Source of the DNA: CAZOWW01 sp964583765
Lineage (GTDB): Bacteria; Actinomycetota; Actinomycetes; Actinomycetales; Kineosporiaceae
Direction of reading: 5' to 3'
Length of the DNA stretch: 64,000 bases
Assembly (NCBI GenBank): GCA_964583765.1
Contig: CAZOWW010000001.1
Coordinates: 62,001-126,000 of the forward strand
Shown here piece by piece: positions 10,588 to 19,526 of the stretch. The notes below the pieces were generated by a model. The model was not told the origin of the DNA, did not search any database, and saw nothing but the letters and a program-made list of their open reading frames with translations. Positions within the stretch are counted from its first letter, which is position 1, and each line of letters opens with the position of its first letter. The translations under genes and the position numbers were made by a program.

Positions 10588-11583
10588 TCAGCCCGCGTAG
10601 GAACGCACGTCGCCCCGGAGCTCCTCGGTCAGGTCACCGGTCTCCCCCAGCCGGGCGGCCCGGCGCCCGAAGACGGTCAAGTAGGCCAGGAACGCGGCCC
10701 AGACCGCCCCGCCGATCCCGATCCTGGCCCAGGTGGGCAGCGGTGAGGGCGTCACGAAGGCCTCGATCACGCCGGAGACCAGGAGGACGACCACCAGGCC
10801 CAACCCCACGGAGAGCATCGAGCGCCCGGCCCGGGCCAGGGCCTCCGCCCGGGGGATGGGACCGGGGTCGATCCAGGCCCAGAACAGCTGCAGCCCGGAC
10901 CCCGCGGCCAGGAAGACGGCGGTCAGCTCGAGCAGCCCGTGCGGCAGGATCAGCCCGAAGAAGACGTCCAGTCGGTCGTAGGCAGCCATCACGCCCGCGT
11001 CGATCCCGATGTTGAGCGCGTTCGACAGCAACATGTACAGCACGGGCAGGCCGGCGATCCCGGTCACCAGGCACATGAGGGCGATCAGCGCGTTGTTGGT
11101 CCACACCTGGGCCGCGAAACTCGTCGCCGGGTGGGCCCGGTAGTAGTCCGCGAAGTCGTGCTCGACGAGCTGACGCAGCTTCGCGTTGCTCCCCAACGAC
11201 TCCTGAACCCCCGGGTGGTTGGCGATCCAGATCGCGCAGACCGTGGAGATGGCGAGGGTGCCCGCCGCGCAGGCGATGGCCCACCACCGGATCCGGTACA
11301 CCGCCGCGGGGAACGCGATGAGCACGAACCGGGCCAGCTCGCGCAGCCCGGGCTCGTGCCCGCCGGCCACCGCGGTACGTCCGCGCGCGACGGTCGTGGA
11401 CAGGCGCGAGATGACGCTCGGGTCGGGCGCGGAGGACTGGACCACGGAGAGGTGGGTGGCCGCCCGTTGGTAGAGGGCGACCAGTTCGTCGACCTCCTCG
11501 CCGGTCAGTCGCCGTCGCCGGGCCAGCAGATCGAGCCTGCGCCACTCGGGTTCGTGCACGGTGACGAACGCGTCGAGATCCAC
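10588..11583 (-). CDS. SpoIIM/DUF95-family stage II sporulation M-like membrane protein
   Basis: 331 aa. I start at GTG 11583 (protein VDLDAFVTVHEPEWRRL) rather than the in-frame GTG at 11601 because a -10 box TACGCT ends exactly 6 nt before it and homologues begin this way. A ~90-residue helical cytosolic head is followed by about five to six TM helices, with the family-like segment LSNALNIGIDAGVMAAYDRLDVFFGLILPHGLLEL. The name comes from the Bacillus SpoIIM; in non-sporulating actinomycetes it sits with RDD and MoxR-DUF58 genes and its role is unknown. Divergent from the RDD gene. Confidence 0.9.
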   Translation of the reverse strand: MDLDAFVTVHEPEWRRLDLLARRRRLTGEEVDELVALYQRAATHLSVVQSSAPDPSVISRLSTTVARGRTAVAGGHEPGLRELARFVLIAFPAAVYRIRWWAIACAAGTLAISTVCAIWIANHPGVQESLGSNAKLRQLVEHDFADYYRAHPATSFAAQVWTNNALIALMCLVTGIAGLPVLYMLLSNALNIGIDAGVMAAYDRLDVFFGLILPHGLLELTAVFLAAGSGLQLFWAWIDPGPIPRAEALARAGRSMLSVGLGLVVVLLVSGVIEAFVTPSPLPTWARIGIGGAVWAAFLAYLTVFGRRAARLGETGDLTEELRGDVRSYAG

Positions 11584-11589
11584 CTGGCG

Positions 11590-11595
11590 AGCGTA
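11590..11595 (-). promoter_or_regulatory. -10 box of the SpoIIM-family gene (leaderless)
   Basis: TACGCT on the minus strand, 6 nt before GTG 11583. It lies inside the longer open frame, which argues that the upstream GTG 11601 is not used. Confidence 0.7.
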
Positions 11596-11653
11596 CGGCA
11601 CCCGGGCAGGCGCGACGCGGACGGCGGCGCCCGCGGCGACCCTGATCGCTGGC

Positions 11654-11659
11654 TAGGCT
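11654..11659 (+). promoter_or_regulatory. -10 box of the RDD gene (leaderless)
   Basis: TAGGCT, 6 nt before GTG 11666; no Shine-Dalgarno sequence can fit, so transcription probably begins at the start codon. Confidence 0.75.
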
Positions 11660-11665
11660 GACCCG

Positions 11666-12637
11666 GTGAGCGCGCCGTCGTCCCCGTCTGCCTTCTCGCC
11701 CGCCGAGGAGCTCACCTTCCAGGAACTCGACCTGGACCTGGTCACCGGCGAGGCGGTGCTCCTGGAGCTGCGGCCCGCCTCGGTGGCGCTGCGCGGTCTG
11801 GCCCTGGCCCTGGACCTCGTCGTGCTGCTGGTGGCCTTCTGGGCGATCTCCTGGCTGCTCGTCCGGTTGATCGCGGCCTCCGACGTGGCGGCCCAACAGG
11901 CCTGGCTCGTCACGGCGCAGGTCCTGGTGCTGCTGGTGCTGCCGGTGACCGTGGAGACCCTCAGCCGGGGGCGGTCCCTGGGCAAGCTCGCGGCCGGGCT
12001 GCGGGTGGTGCGTGACGACGGCGGCCCGATCCGCCTGCGCCAGGCGATGATGCGGGGGCTGCTCGCCCTGGTCGAGACCTACACGACCTTCACCACGATC
12101 GCGATGTTCGCCTCCCTGACCAACCGGCGGGGCAAGCGCCTGGGAGATCTCCTCGCCGGTACCTACGTGGTCAAGGAGCGCACCTCCGCCCGGTACACCC
12201 CGCCGGTGCTGCTACCACCGGAGCTGCAGGGATGGGCGATGCTGGCGGACGTGTCCCGCGTGCCGGACCGGCTCGCCATGGCCGCCCGGGCGTACCTCGG
12301 CCGGCTGCACGTCATGCATCCGGCGTCCCGCGTGCGCATCGGGCTCGCGGTCGCCGGGGAACTCGCCACCCTGACCTCCCCGCCACCGCCCCCGGGCGTG
12401 CACCCGGAGCGGTTCATCGCCGCGGTGCTCGCCGAGCGCAGCCTGCGCGACCTGAAGCGCTTCCAGACCGCCGCGGCGATCCAGGCCCAGCGAGCCCAGC
12501 GCCGCGCGGCGCTGTCCCCGCTGATGACGGCCAGCAGCCGTCTGCTCGGTGAGGAGCGGTCCGCGTCGTCCTGGGCCCGCCCCTCGTCCGGCGGCCCGAT
12601 CCCGGGGCCGGGCGGAACGCGCCGCATGGGCACGTGA
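11666..12637 (+). CDS. RDD-family membrane protein
   Basis: 323 aa. The RDD domain spans about 25-165: an Arg early in TM1 (VALRGLALALDLVVLLV), TM2 (about 85-100) and the conserved segment GRSLGKLAAGLRVVRDDGGP, then a third hydrophobic stretch. A ~150-residue hydrophilic C-terminal part with Pro/Arg and helical runs follows. Function unknown; conserved next to the SpoIIM-type gene, with which it shares a 82-bp divergent promoter region. The tail after about residue 285 is low complexity, and its last codons are copied downstream as a 17-bp repeat. Confidence 0.9.
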   Translation: MSAPSSPSAFSPAEELTFQELDLDLVTGEAVLLELRPASVALRGLALALDLVVLLVAFWAISWLLVRLIAASDVAAQQAWLVTAQVLVLLVLPVTVETLSRGRSLGKLAAGLRVVRDDGGPIRLRQAMMRGLLALVETYTTFTTIAMFASLTNRRGKRLGDLLAGTYVVKERTSARYTPPVLLPPELQGWAMLADVSRVPDRLAMAARAYLGRLHVMHPASRVRIGLAVAGELATLTSPPPPPGVHPERFIAAVLAERSLRDLKRFQTAAAIQAQRAQRRAALSPLMTASSRLLGEERSASSWARPSSGGPIPGPGGTRRMGT

Positions 12638-12696
12638 CCCACACGGGAACGTGAACCATGCCGGCACGTGAGTCACCCAGGCACGTGACGGGGTCC
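12629..12696. repeat. 17-bp tandem repeat seeded by the RDD stop codon
   Basis: GGCACGTGA at 12629 (it contains the RDD stop TGA), GGAACGTGA at 12646, GGCACGTGA at 12663 and 12680: four copies exactly 17 bp apart, with the rest of each unit diverged. Confidence 0.9.
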
Positions 12697-12728
12697 TGCG
12701 AACCCGGGTGTCACCGCCCTCTCGAGCG

Positions 12729-12762
12729 CGGCAGCCGCCCCGTGGGGACGGGACGGCTGCCG
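12729..12762. terminator. bidirectional hairpin between RDD (+) and ahcY (-)
   Basis: CGGCAGCCG (12729-12737) pairs with CGGCTGCCG (12754-12762), continuing inward with CCCGT/ACGGG after one mismatch, loop GGGG. It sits between two convergent genes. No U-tract, as is usual in high-GC actinobacteria. Confidence 0.7.
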
Positions 12763-12805
12763 GCGTGCGGGATCCGAACTGCGCCGGCCGTGGCCGGCAC
12801 CGGGG

Positions 12806-14242
12806 TCAGTACCGGTAGTGGTCGGGCTTGTAGGGACCCTCGACGTCCAGGCCGAGGTACTCCGCCTGGTCCTTCGTGAGCACCGTGAGCTTGACGCCGA
12901 GCGCGTCCAGGTGCAGCCGGGCGACCTTCTCGTCCAGGTGCTTGGGCAGCACGTAGACGCCGACCGGGTACTCCTCGGGCTTGGTGAAGATCTCGATCTG
13001 CGCCATGACCTGGTTGGTGAATGAGTTCGACATGACGAACGACGGGTGGCCGGTGGCGTTGCCCAGGTTGAGCAGGCGGCCCTCGGACAGCACGATGATC
13101 GTGTGGCCGTCGGCGAAGGTCCACTCGTCGACCTGCGGCTTGACGTTGACCTTCTTGACGCCGGGGAGCGCGGCGAGGCCGGCCATGTCGATCTCGTTGT
13201 CGAAGTGACCGATGTTGCCGACGATCGCCTGGTGCTTGAGCCGGCCCATGTGCGCGGCGGTGACGATGTTGCGGTTGCCCGTGGCGGTGACCACGATGTC
13301 GGCGATCCCGATGACGTCGTCCAGGGTGGTCACCTGGAACCCGTCCATGGCCGCCTGCAGTGCGCAGATCGGGTCGATCTCGGTGATGATCACACGGGCG
13401 CCCTGGCCACGCAGGGACTCCGCGCACCCCTTACCGACGTCGCCGTAGCCGCAGATCACCGCGACCTTGCCGCCGATCAGCACGTCCGTGCCCCGGTTGA
13501 TGCCGTCCACCAGGGAGTGTCGTGTGCCGTACTTGTTGTCGAACTTGCTCTTGGTCACCGAGTCGTTGACATTGATCGCCGGGAACAGCAGCGTGCCGGC
13601 CTTGGCGAACTCGTAGAGCCGGTGCACGCCGGTGGTGGTCTCCTCGGTCACCCCGCGGATGCCCCGCGCGAGCCGGGTCCAGCGGGTGGGGTCGGCCGCG
13701 AGCGAGGCCCGCAGCACGTCGAGGACGACCTGCCACTCCTCGCTGTCGTCCTCGGCGGTCGAGGGCACCGCGCCCGCCGCCTCGAACTCCACGCCCTTGT
13801 GCACGAGCAGCGTCGCGTCCCCACCGTCGTCCAGGATCATGTTCGGGCCGTCACCGTCCGGCCAGGCGAGCACCTGCTCGGTGCACCACCAGTACTCGGG
13901 CAGGCTCTCGCCCTTCCAGGCGAACACCGGCACGCCCCGCGGGTCGTCCACGGTGCCGTCCGGGCCCACGACGACGGCGGCGGCCGCGGCGTCCTGGGTG
14001 GAGAAGATGTTGCAGGAGGCCCACCGCACCTGCGCGCCGAGCGCCACGAGCGTCTCGATGAGCACCGCCGTCTGCACGGTCATGTGGAGCGAGCCGGTGA
14101 TCCTCGCGCCGGTCAGGGGCTTGGACTCGCCGTACTCCTTGCGCAGGGCGATCAGGCCGGGCATCTCGTGCTCGGCCAGACGGATCTCGTGCCGGCCCAA
14201 TTCGGCGAGGCCGAGATCGGCCACACGGAAGTCGAAGGTCAT
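12806..14242 (-). CDS. ahcY: S-adenosylhomocysteinase
   Basis: 478 aa. Hydrolyses S-adenosylhomocysteine to adenosine and homocysteine, keeping methylation going; cytosolic, NAD-dependent. Strong family sequence: the substrate part with GSLHMTVQTAVLIETL, the insertion common to actinobacterial and plant enzymes, the NAD-binding GYGDVGKGCAESLRGQGA and the C-terminal HLDEKVARLHL and PYKPDHYRY. ATG at 14242 is preceded by GAGAGG about 6 nt upstream. Neighbour of the methyltransferase-rich region. Confidence 0.97.
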   Translation of the reverse strand: MTFDFRVADLGLAELGRHEIRLAEHEMPGLIALRKEYGESKPLTGARITGSLHMTVQTAVLIETLVALGAQVRWASCNIFSTQDAAAAAVVVGPDGTVDDPRGVPVFAWKGESLPEYWWCTEQVLAWPDGDGPNMILDDGGDATLLVHKGVEFEAAGAVPSTAEDDSEEWQVVLDVLRASLAADPTRWTRLARGIRGVTEETTTGVHRLYEFAKAGTLLFPAINVNDSVTKSKFDNKYGTRHSLVDGINRGTDVLIGGKVAVICGYGDVGKGCAESLRGQGARVIITEIDPICALQAAMDGFQVTTLDDVIGIADIVVTATGNRNIVTAAHMGRLKHQAIVGNIGHFDNEIDMAGLAALPGVKKVNVKPQVDEWTFADGHTIIVLSEGRLLNLGNATGHPSFVMSNSFTNQVMAQIEIFTKPEEYPVGVYVLPKHLDEKVARLHLDALGVKLTVLTKDQAEYLGLDVEGPYKPDHYRY

Positions 14243-14558
14243 GACTACCTCTCAGGTCTGGGGTGGGCCGCGCCCGGCGCGGACCTGTGTCCGGAGGGGA
14301 TCCGGGACGACGGGTCCGCGTGCGGCACGGCAGGGTCGGGCGGGCATCCGGGCCGACGGCACGTCACCGCGCAGCCTCGTCACCTGCCACTCACCCCGGC
14401 GCGGCCCCTCTGGGCCGGCGGCATCACTCACGCCGGTACCCGCCCACCGTAGCAAGTTCACGACATCCCGCGCCTCCCCCGGACGGTCGCAGGACGGTCG
14501 GACCGCGGCGTCAGCGGGTGGCGTCCACCGTGAACGTGGCGGTCAGCGGGTGGCGCCG
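14243..14558. other. 316-bp gap between DedA and ahcY
   Basis: Both flanking genes point left. A possible ahcY -10 (TACGGT, minus strand, 14446-14451) would leave a leader of about 195 nt. A small hairpin CGGCCC/GGGCCG lies at 14402-14417. A 16-bp repeat made from the end of DedA fills 14510-14570. I could not match the leader to an SAH riboswitch. Confidence 0.45.
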
Positions 14559-14570
14559 TCAGCGGGTGGC
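14510..14570. repeat. 16-bp tandem repeat seeded by the DedA stop codon
   Basis: GTCAGCGGGTGGC at 14510, 14542 and 14558 (the last contains the DedA stop on the minus strand), with a degraded copy between; spacing 32 and 16 bp. Copies lie downstream of the gene, so the gene end looks like the source. Confidence 0.88.
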
Positions 14571-15176
14571 GTCGACCCGGGTCCGGTGCCTGCGCCAGGA
14601 CCAGGCCACGAGCGCGACCACGACGACGGCGGCGGTGACCCCGGCCCCGATCCCGCCCACGGTGCGTTCCACCGCGTGGTACGAGTTGCCCGCCAGATAG
14701 CCGACCAGGGTGAAGGTGATCCCCCAGACCAGCCCGCCGAGGGCGTTGAAGAGCAGGAAGCGCCGGTAGGGCATGCGGGCCAGCCCGGCCAGCCCGGGCA
14801 TCACGGCGCGCAGGAACGCCGTCCACCGGCCCAGGAAGACCGCCCAGGCTCCTCGGCGACGCAGGAACTCCCGTGCCCCTTCCAGCCGCTCCCGATGGCG
14901 GCGCAGCGGCCGCAACCCCAGCACCGGCTCACCGAAGCGCCGTCCGACCTCGTACCCGACGCTGTCGCCCACCACGGCCGCGACGACCACGAGCACGGCC
15001 AACGGCCACAGATCCAGCGTGCCCCGGTAGGCGAGCACCCCGCCGAGGACCACGGCCGTCTCGCCGGGCAGGACGAAGCCCACGAAGACGGCCGCCTCGC
15101 CGAAGACGAGGAGACCCACGACGGTGTAGGCAAGGGCCGGCGGCAGGCTGAGGATGCCGTTCAGCACGTTGCTCAC
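14559..15176 (-). CDS. DedA/VTT-family membrane protein
   Basis: 205 aa. Start at GTG 15176, overlapping the stop of the cation-efflux gene (GTGA); the longer open frame upstream is the shadow of that gene. Begins VSNVLNGILSLPPALAYTVVG and shows the family core: PGETAVVLGG, a short re-entrant-like helix, GRFGEPVLGLRP-type loop and FLGRWTAFLRAVMPGLAG with the conserved basic and acidic residues, then two to three more TMs. DedA proteins recycle undecaprenyl phosphate or phospholipid across the membrane; a carrier-lipid role would suit this glycan region, but that is inference. Confidence 0.9.
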   Translation of the reverse strand: MSNVLNGILSLPPALAYTVVGLLVFGEAAVFVGFVLPGETAVVLGGVLAYRGTLDLWPLAVLVVVAAVVGDSVGYEVGRRFGEPVLGLRPLRRHRERLEGAREFLRRRGAWAVFLGRWTAFLRAVMPGLAGLARMPYRRFLLFNALGGLVWGITFTLVGYLAGNSYHAVERTVGGIGAGVTAAVVVVALVAWSWRRHRTRVDATR

Positions 15177-16294
15177 GAGCCGTCCCTGTGTTCGTCCTTC
15201 GCGAGGGGTCCGTCCTTCGCGGAGGGTCCGTCCTTCGCGAGGAGTGCGTCCGCCGCCGGAACGGACGCCTTCGCCGCCGGAGCCGCGTCGGTCTCCGTGA
15301 CCGGGGACGCGCCCACCGGCGCCGCCGAGGGCACACCTGCCCGTGCGGCCGGGGAGGCGTCGGCAGGCTGCTCGGGATCGGGGCCGCGGTCGACGTCCGG
15401 CTCCAGGTAGATCAGCCGGGCGATGGGCACCGCCGACCGCACCCGCACCTCGGCCTCGTCGATGGCCACCGCGAGTTCCGCCGCGCGGATCTGCGGGTCC
15501 ACCGCGACCTTGGCCGCGACCAGCAGCTCCTCGGGGCCCAGGTGCACGGTCCGGATGTGGATCACGCGGTGGATACCGGGGCCCACGAGCGCCGCGACCA
15601 CCGCGTCGTGGTGCTCCGGCAGAGCTGCCTCGCCCAGGAGCAGGGAGTGCATCTCGACCCCGAGCACCGCCGCGACCCCGACGAGGAGCAGCCCGATCAG
15701 CGCCGTCCCCACGGCGTCCCACCGGCCGTCCCCCGTGGCCAGGGTCAGGACGACCCCACCCAGGGCGCAGACCAGGCCGATCAGCGCGCCGGTGTCCTCC
15801 AGGAGCACGACCGGCACCTCGGGGGACTTGGCGTCGTGCAGGTACTGGGCCCAGCCGCGCCCCGCCCGGTCGTGGCTCGCGGCACGGATCGCGGTACGCA
15901 GGGACAGGCTCTCCAGCACCAGGGAGATCCCCAGCACCACGACCGGCACCCACCACCACCGGCCCTCGATGGGCTCCGGATGGCCCCACTTGTGCACGGC
16001 CTCGGCCAGCGCGAACAGACCGCCGACCGTGAACAACACGATCGAGACCACGAAGGCGAACGAGTAGCGCTGCCGGCCGTAACCGAACGGATGCTCCGGG
16101 GTGGCCCGCCGTGCGGCCCGGTGCCGGCCCACCAGGAGCAGTACCTGGTTGCCGGAGTCCGCCACCGAGTGCACGGCCTCGGCGAGCACCGACGCCGATC
16201 CGGTGAGGGCGAAGGCGAGGGCCTTGGTCACCGCGATGCCCAGATTGGCGGTGAGGGCCGCCAGCACCGCGCTGGTGCTCTCCTCGGTGGACAT
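15173..16294 (-). CDS. cation diffusion facilitator family transporter
   Basis: 373 aa. Six TM helices in about residues 10-210: TM2 carries SVLAEAVHSVADSGNQ with the metal-binding His/Asp pattern (HSxxDxxxQ), and TM5 has an equivalent acidic site. A cytoplasmic domain (about 215-300) follows, with HIRTVHLGPEELLVAAKV. The last ~65 residues are Ala/Pro/Asp low complexity ending in 18-bp AKDGP repeats. CDF proteins export Zn, Mn or Fe in exchange for protons; substrate not predictable. Third gene of the Trm112-SIS-CDF-DedA run, 25 nt from the SIS gene. Confidence 0.9.
   Translation of the reverse strand: MSTEESTSAVLAALTANLGIAVTKALAFALTGSASVLAEAVHSVADSGNQVLLLVGRHRAARRATPEHPFGYGRQRYSFAFVVSIVLFTVGGLFALAEAVHKWGHPEPIEGRWWWVPVVVLGISLVLESLSLRTAIRAASHDRAGRGWAQYLHDAKSPEVPVVLLEDTGALIGLVCALGGVVLTLATGDGRWDAVGTALIGLLLVGVAAVLGVEMHSLLLGEAALPEHHDAVVAALVGPGIHRVIHIRTVHLGPEELLVAAKVAVDPQIRAAELAVAIDEAEVRVRSAVPIARLIYLEPDVDRGPDPEQPADASPAARAGVPSAAPVGASPVTETDAAPAAKASVPAADALLAKDGPSAKDGPLAKDEHRDGS
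15194..15247 (-). repeat. 18-bp coding repeat at the CDF C-terminus
   Basis: GTCCTTCGCG at 15194, 15212 and 15230 (exact 18-bp period) codes in the minus frame for LAKDGP-like units just before the stop codon. Confidence 0.88.
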
Positions 16295-16319
16295 GAGATC
16301 GGCGGGTTCCCTGTTCGCC

Positions 16320-17483
16320 TCAGCGCGTCCGGTCGCGCAGGTCCGCCACGTGCGGGGACGTGATCGGGTCGACCCCGCCGGCCAGGGCCAGGTAGATCGC
16401 CGCGAAGTCGGTGCGCGCGACGAGGTCGGCGAACCGCTCCAACGGATGTCCGGGATCGGCCTCCAGTTCGCTCACCCGCACCCCGGCCTCCTCGGCGGTC
16501 ACGCGCACCGCGTCCGCGGTCCGGGCGGTCTCCAGCCAGGCCCCGTCGGGTCGGTCCACCGAGGGGGTGGCGTCCCGCAGCAGGACCAGCCGCAGGCGCG
16601 TACCGGTGGGTCCGTCGAGGAAGGGATCGGCGAAGACGTCCGAGGGACGGGCGGCGAAACGCCCGCCGAAGGTCGCCACGACGTCCCCCGCGTCGTCGGG
16701 CAGTGCTCCGCGCATCGCGGGGACGCGGGCGGTACGGGCCAGCATCGACACGGTGCGCGAGGCGGCCACCGCGGTCACGTCACTGTCCCCCAGCACCACC
16801 GGCACGCACTCGGCGAGATCGAGGGCGAGGGCCTTGGCGGGGTTCACGAAGGCGTCCGAGGACGGCCGGAAGGTCGCCGCGTGCTCGTCGAGCCGGTCCG
16901 CGACCCGGTTGAGCAGGGACGGCGAGGCGTCGGTCAGGCCGGTCGCATAGGCGGCGAGCACCACCGGGGTGAGCAACGCCCACAGACCCATGCGGGACGC
17001 GCGGGCGGCCGGTGTGGTGGCCTCCGGCACGGGCACGTGCACTCCGCCGGTGCGCAGGGCGACCTCGGCGAGCGGCGAGCCCGCGGCACCCACCGTGAGC
17101 AGACGGCAGCCGCGGCGCGCGGCCTCGGCGGCCAGGCCGAGCGGTCCGGGCGCCCGCCCGGACATGGACACGGCCACGACCAGGTCGAGCGGCCCCACCC
17201 ACCCGGGCAGGGGCAGACCCCGGCGCACGGTCACCGGTACGGGAGCGCCGGTGCCGGTGAGCATGGTGAGCACATCGCCCACCACCGCCGAACCGCCCAG
17301 GCTCGCCACGAGTACCGCCCGCGGCCGTCCCTCCCGGGAGACCCGGTCGACACCCGCGTCCTTGGCCGCGGTGAGCGCGGCCCGCACCTGAGCACCGGCT
17401 CCCGCCAGCGCCCGCAGGCTGCCCGACGGGTCCGCCGCGGCGAGGCCGTCGGCGTTGTCCAGGAGCTGCTCGTCCAGGGTCAT
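16320..17483 (-). CDS. SIS-domain sugar-phosphate isomerase-like protein
   Basis: 387 aa with two SIS-type halves, like bifunctional phosphoglucose/phosphomannose isomerases (TobH/PgmI-like). Visible: ASLGGSAVVGDVLTML with the phosphate-binding Gly/Ser, VAVSMSGRAPGPL, the Ser/Thr loop, and the conserved C-terminal helix ending in ERFADLVARTDFAAIYLALAGGVDP. Actinobacterial members lie between Trm112 and manA/manB genes and are thought to feed mannose-6-phosphate supply, but several lack a proven activity. Starts 6 nt after the Trm112 stop. Confidence 0.85.
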   Translation of the reverse strand: MTLDEQLLDNADGLAAADPSGSLRALAGAGAQVRAALTAAKDAGVDRVSREGRPRAVLVASLGGSAVVGDVLTMLTGTGAPVPVTVRRGLPLPGWVGPLDLVVAVSMSGRAPGPLGLAAEAARRGCRLLTVGAAGSPLAEVALRTGGVHVPVPEATTPAARASRMGLWALLTPVVLAAYATGLTDASPSLLNRVADRLDEHAATFRPSSDAFVNPAKALALDLAECVPVVLGDSDVTAVAASRTVSMLARTARVPAMRGALPDDAGDVVATFGGRFAARPSDVFADPFLDGPTGTRLRLVLLRDATPSVDRPDGAWLETARTADAVRVTAEEAGVRVSELEADPGHPLERFADLVARTDFAAIYLALAGGVDPITSPHVADLRDRTR

Positions 17484-17489
17484 GCCGGA

Positions 17490-17672
17490 TCAGCTCCTGA
17501 CGCGGGCCTCGTCGACGAGCAGGACAGGAATCCCCCCGTCGATCCGGTAGGCGCGGTCGCAGGAGGCACAGGCGAGTTCGTCACCTCCGTCGGGCGCGGT
17601 GCCGTCGACGAGTTCGCCGCGGCACGCGGGACAACGCAGGATCTGTCTCAGCCAGGGGTCGAGAGCGCTCAC
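17490..17672 (-). CDS. Trm112-family zinc-binding protein
   Basis: 60 aa. Start at GTG 17672 (VSALDPWLRQILRCPAC), fixed by a -10 box exactly 6 nt upstream; the longer frame is spurious. Cys14-x2-Cys17 and Cys35-x2-Cys38 make a zinc ribbon, and the C-terminus YRIDGGIPVLLVDEAR is the family hallmark. In eukaryotes Trm112 activates methyltransferases; in bacteria the partner is not settled. First gene of the run ending with DedA. Confidence 0.9.
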   Translation of the reverse strand: MSALDPWLRQILRCPACRGELVDGTAPDGGDELACASCDRAYRIDGGIPVLLVDEARVRS

Positions 17673-17678
17673 TGTTCC

Positions 17679-17684
17679 ATCCTG
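17679..17684 (-). promoter_or_regulatory. -10 box of the Trm112 operon (leaderless)
   Basis: CAGGAT on the minus strand, spacer of 6 nt to GTG 17672. The same hexamer and spacing precede cofD. Confidence 0.65.
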
Positions 17685-17916
17685 ACGTATTCGATGCGCT
17701 CCTGGGCGATGATCCGCGCCCGGGAGCGGGCCAATCGCCGCCGCGCGTCCGGCCGATGCTGCTACCGGGCGTCGCGAACGGCGAACCTGTCGGGTGCCGG
17801 ACCCACGACCGCGCGGGCCGGGGGCCGGCGACGCGCGGGACGCGGTGTTCCACGGACTGCTGCAGTGCACGGTGCGGTGGTACGGAGAGACCGGGACGGC
17901 GCGCTCGGCGCCGGGA

Positions 17917-19350
17917 TCAGGAGGGGTCGCGGACCAGGGCCAGGACCTCGTCCCGCAGCGCCTCCAGGGTCTTCGCGTCGGCTGCCTCGGCGTTGAGCCG
18001 GAGCAGGGGCTCGGTGTTGCTCGGACGTAGGTTGAACCACCAGAGGCCGCCGTCGGTTCCCGGTTCGTGGACCACGGTCAGACCGTCCAGGCGGTCGAGG
18101 CTCACGCCGGGCCGATCGGCGAAGGCCGCCTCGACGAGCGCGGTGGCCTCGGCCACGCTGGGCACCCGGGAGTTGATCTCACCGCTGGCCAGGTACCGCC
18201 GGAACCGGGCCACCAGTTCGGTGAGCGGGCCCGGCTGCTCACCGAGGGCGGCCAGAACGTGCAGGGCCGCCAACATGCCCGTGTCGGCGAACCAGAAGTC
18301 GCGGAAGTAGTAGTGCGCCGAGTGCTCGCCGCCGAACACGGCGTCGTGGCGGGCCATCTCGGGCTTGATGAACGAGTGCCCCACCCGGGTGCGCACCGCG
18401 GTCGCCCCGCACTCCGCGATCACCTCGGGGACCACGCGGGACGTGATGCAGTTGTGGATCACGGTGGCCGTGCGGCCGAGGGCACGTTCCTTGGCGATCT
18501 CCCGCTCGGCCACGAGCGCGGTGATCTCACTGGGCGTGACCACCTCACCCTGCTCGTCGACGACGAAGCACCGGTCGGCGTCCCCGTCGAAGGCCAGGCC
18601 CAGGTCGGCGCCGTGCTCACGCACCGCCCGCTGCAGGTCCACCAGGTTGGCCGGATCGAGCGGGTTCGCCTCGTGGTTGGGGAACGTGCCGTCGAGCTCG
18701 AAGTAGAGCGGGATGATCTCCAACGGCAGCTCGGGCATGCCCGCGGCCGTCCCCAGCACGGCGGGGGTGGTCAGGCCGGCCATGCCGTTGCCGGCGTCCA
18801 CGACGACCCGCAGTGGGCGGATCTTCGCCAGGTCGACCAGCCCGCGCAGATGCCGAACGTACCCGGGGAGGATGTCCTCGTCGCTCACCGTGCCCGGTGT
18901 GAGGGCAGTCGAGGCCGCGGCGGGCCAGTCCGGGGCGTCCACCAGCGCCTGGGCGATGTCCCGCACCTCGGCCAGGCCCCCGTCCAGACCGACCGGCCGG
19001 GCGCCGGAGCGGCAGAGCTTCATGCCGTTCCAGGCCGCCGGGTTGTGGCTGGCGGTGAACATGGCGCCGGGGGCGTCCAGCGCGCCGCTGGCGTAGTACA
19101 GCGCGTCCGTGCTGCAGAGCCCGAGCTGGACGACGTCGACGCCGACCGAGGCGGCTCCCTGTCCGAATGCCGCCGCCAGTGCCGGGGAGGAGTCGCGCAT
19201 GTCGTGCCCGATGACGAGTCGATCCCCCCGTCCGACGCCGGTCACCTGGGCGAAGGCCACTCCGAAGGCACGGGCGACCCGCTCGTCGAGCTGGGATCCC
19301 ACCAGGCCACGGATGTCGTTCGCCTTGACGATGTCAGCAAGAACCACCAC
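17917..19350 (-). CDS. manB: phosphomannomutase/phosphoglucomutase
   Basis: 477 aa, alpha-D-phosphohexomutase. Interconverts mannose-6-P/mannose-1-P (and probably glucose forms), feeding GDP-mannose and wall glycans. Visible: catalytic phosphoserine loop FTASHNPAAWNGMK, metal-binding LAFDGDADRCFVVDEQG, sugar-binding FGGEHSAHYYFRDF and the phosphate-binding C-terminal RPSNTEPLLRLNAEA. The GTG start at 19350 follows a -10 box by 6 nt (leaderless). A 244-bp gap separates it from Trm112, in which I see nothing. Confidence 0.95.
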   Translation of the reverse strand: MVVLADIVKANDIRGLVGSQLDERVARAFGVAFAQVTGVGRGDRLVIGHDMRDSSPALAAAFGQGAASVGVDVVQLGLCSTDALYYASGALDAPGAMFTASHNPAAWNGMKLCRSGARPVGLDGGLAEVRDIAQALVDAPDWPAAASTALTPGTVSDEDILPGYVRHLRGLVDLAKIRPLRVVVDAGNGMAGLTTPAVLGTAAGMPELPLEIIPLYFELDGTFPNHEANPLDPANLVDLQRAVREHGADLGLAFDGDADRCFVVDEQGEVVTPSEITALVAEREIAKERALGRTATVIHNCITSRVVPEVIAECGATAVRTRVGHSFIKPEMARHDAVFGGEHSAHYYFRDFWFADTGMLAALHVLAALGEQPGPLTELVARFRRYLASGEINSRVPSVAEATALVEAAFADRPGVSLDRLDGLTVVHEPGTDGGLWWFNLRPSNTEPLLRLNAEAADAKTLEALRDEVLALVRDPS

Positions 19351-19356
19351 ACCCCG

Positions 19357-19362
19357 AGGCTA
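19357..19362 (-). promoter_or_regulatory. -10 box of manB (leaderless)
   Basis: TAGCCT on the minus strand, 6 nt before GTG 19350. Confidence 0.75.
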
Positions 19363-19526
19363 TCCGAGAGCCCCCGGGCCGCCACCACCGGCTCAACCAC
19401 CAGAGAGTGGCCGCTCGATTGCGTCGCGTATGCGGCGGAGCGTCGCTGCCCACCCCGGCAGAAGGTGCTTCGGCTCCCACGGCCCGTGCCGCGGCCGCAA
19501 GCGGCTCGACCCCGAAGCGCCGTGGC

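Noticed and set aside
14243..14460. possible SAH riboswitch before ahcY
   Set aside because: Looked for the conserved GAGGAGCGCUGC core and pseudoknot; only loose similarity (GACGAGGCTGCGCGG). Not reported as a feature.
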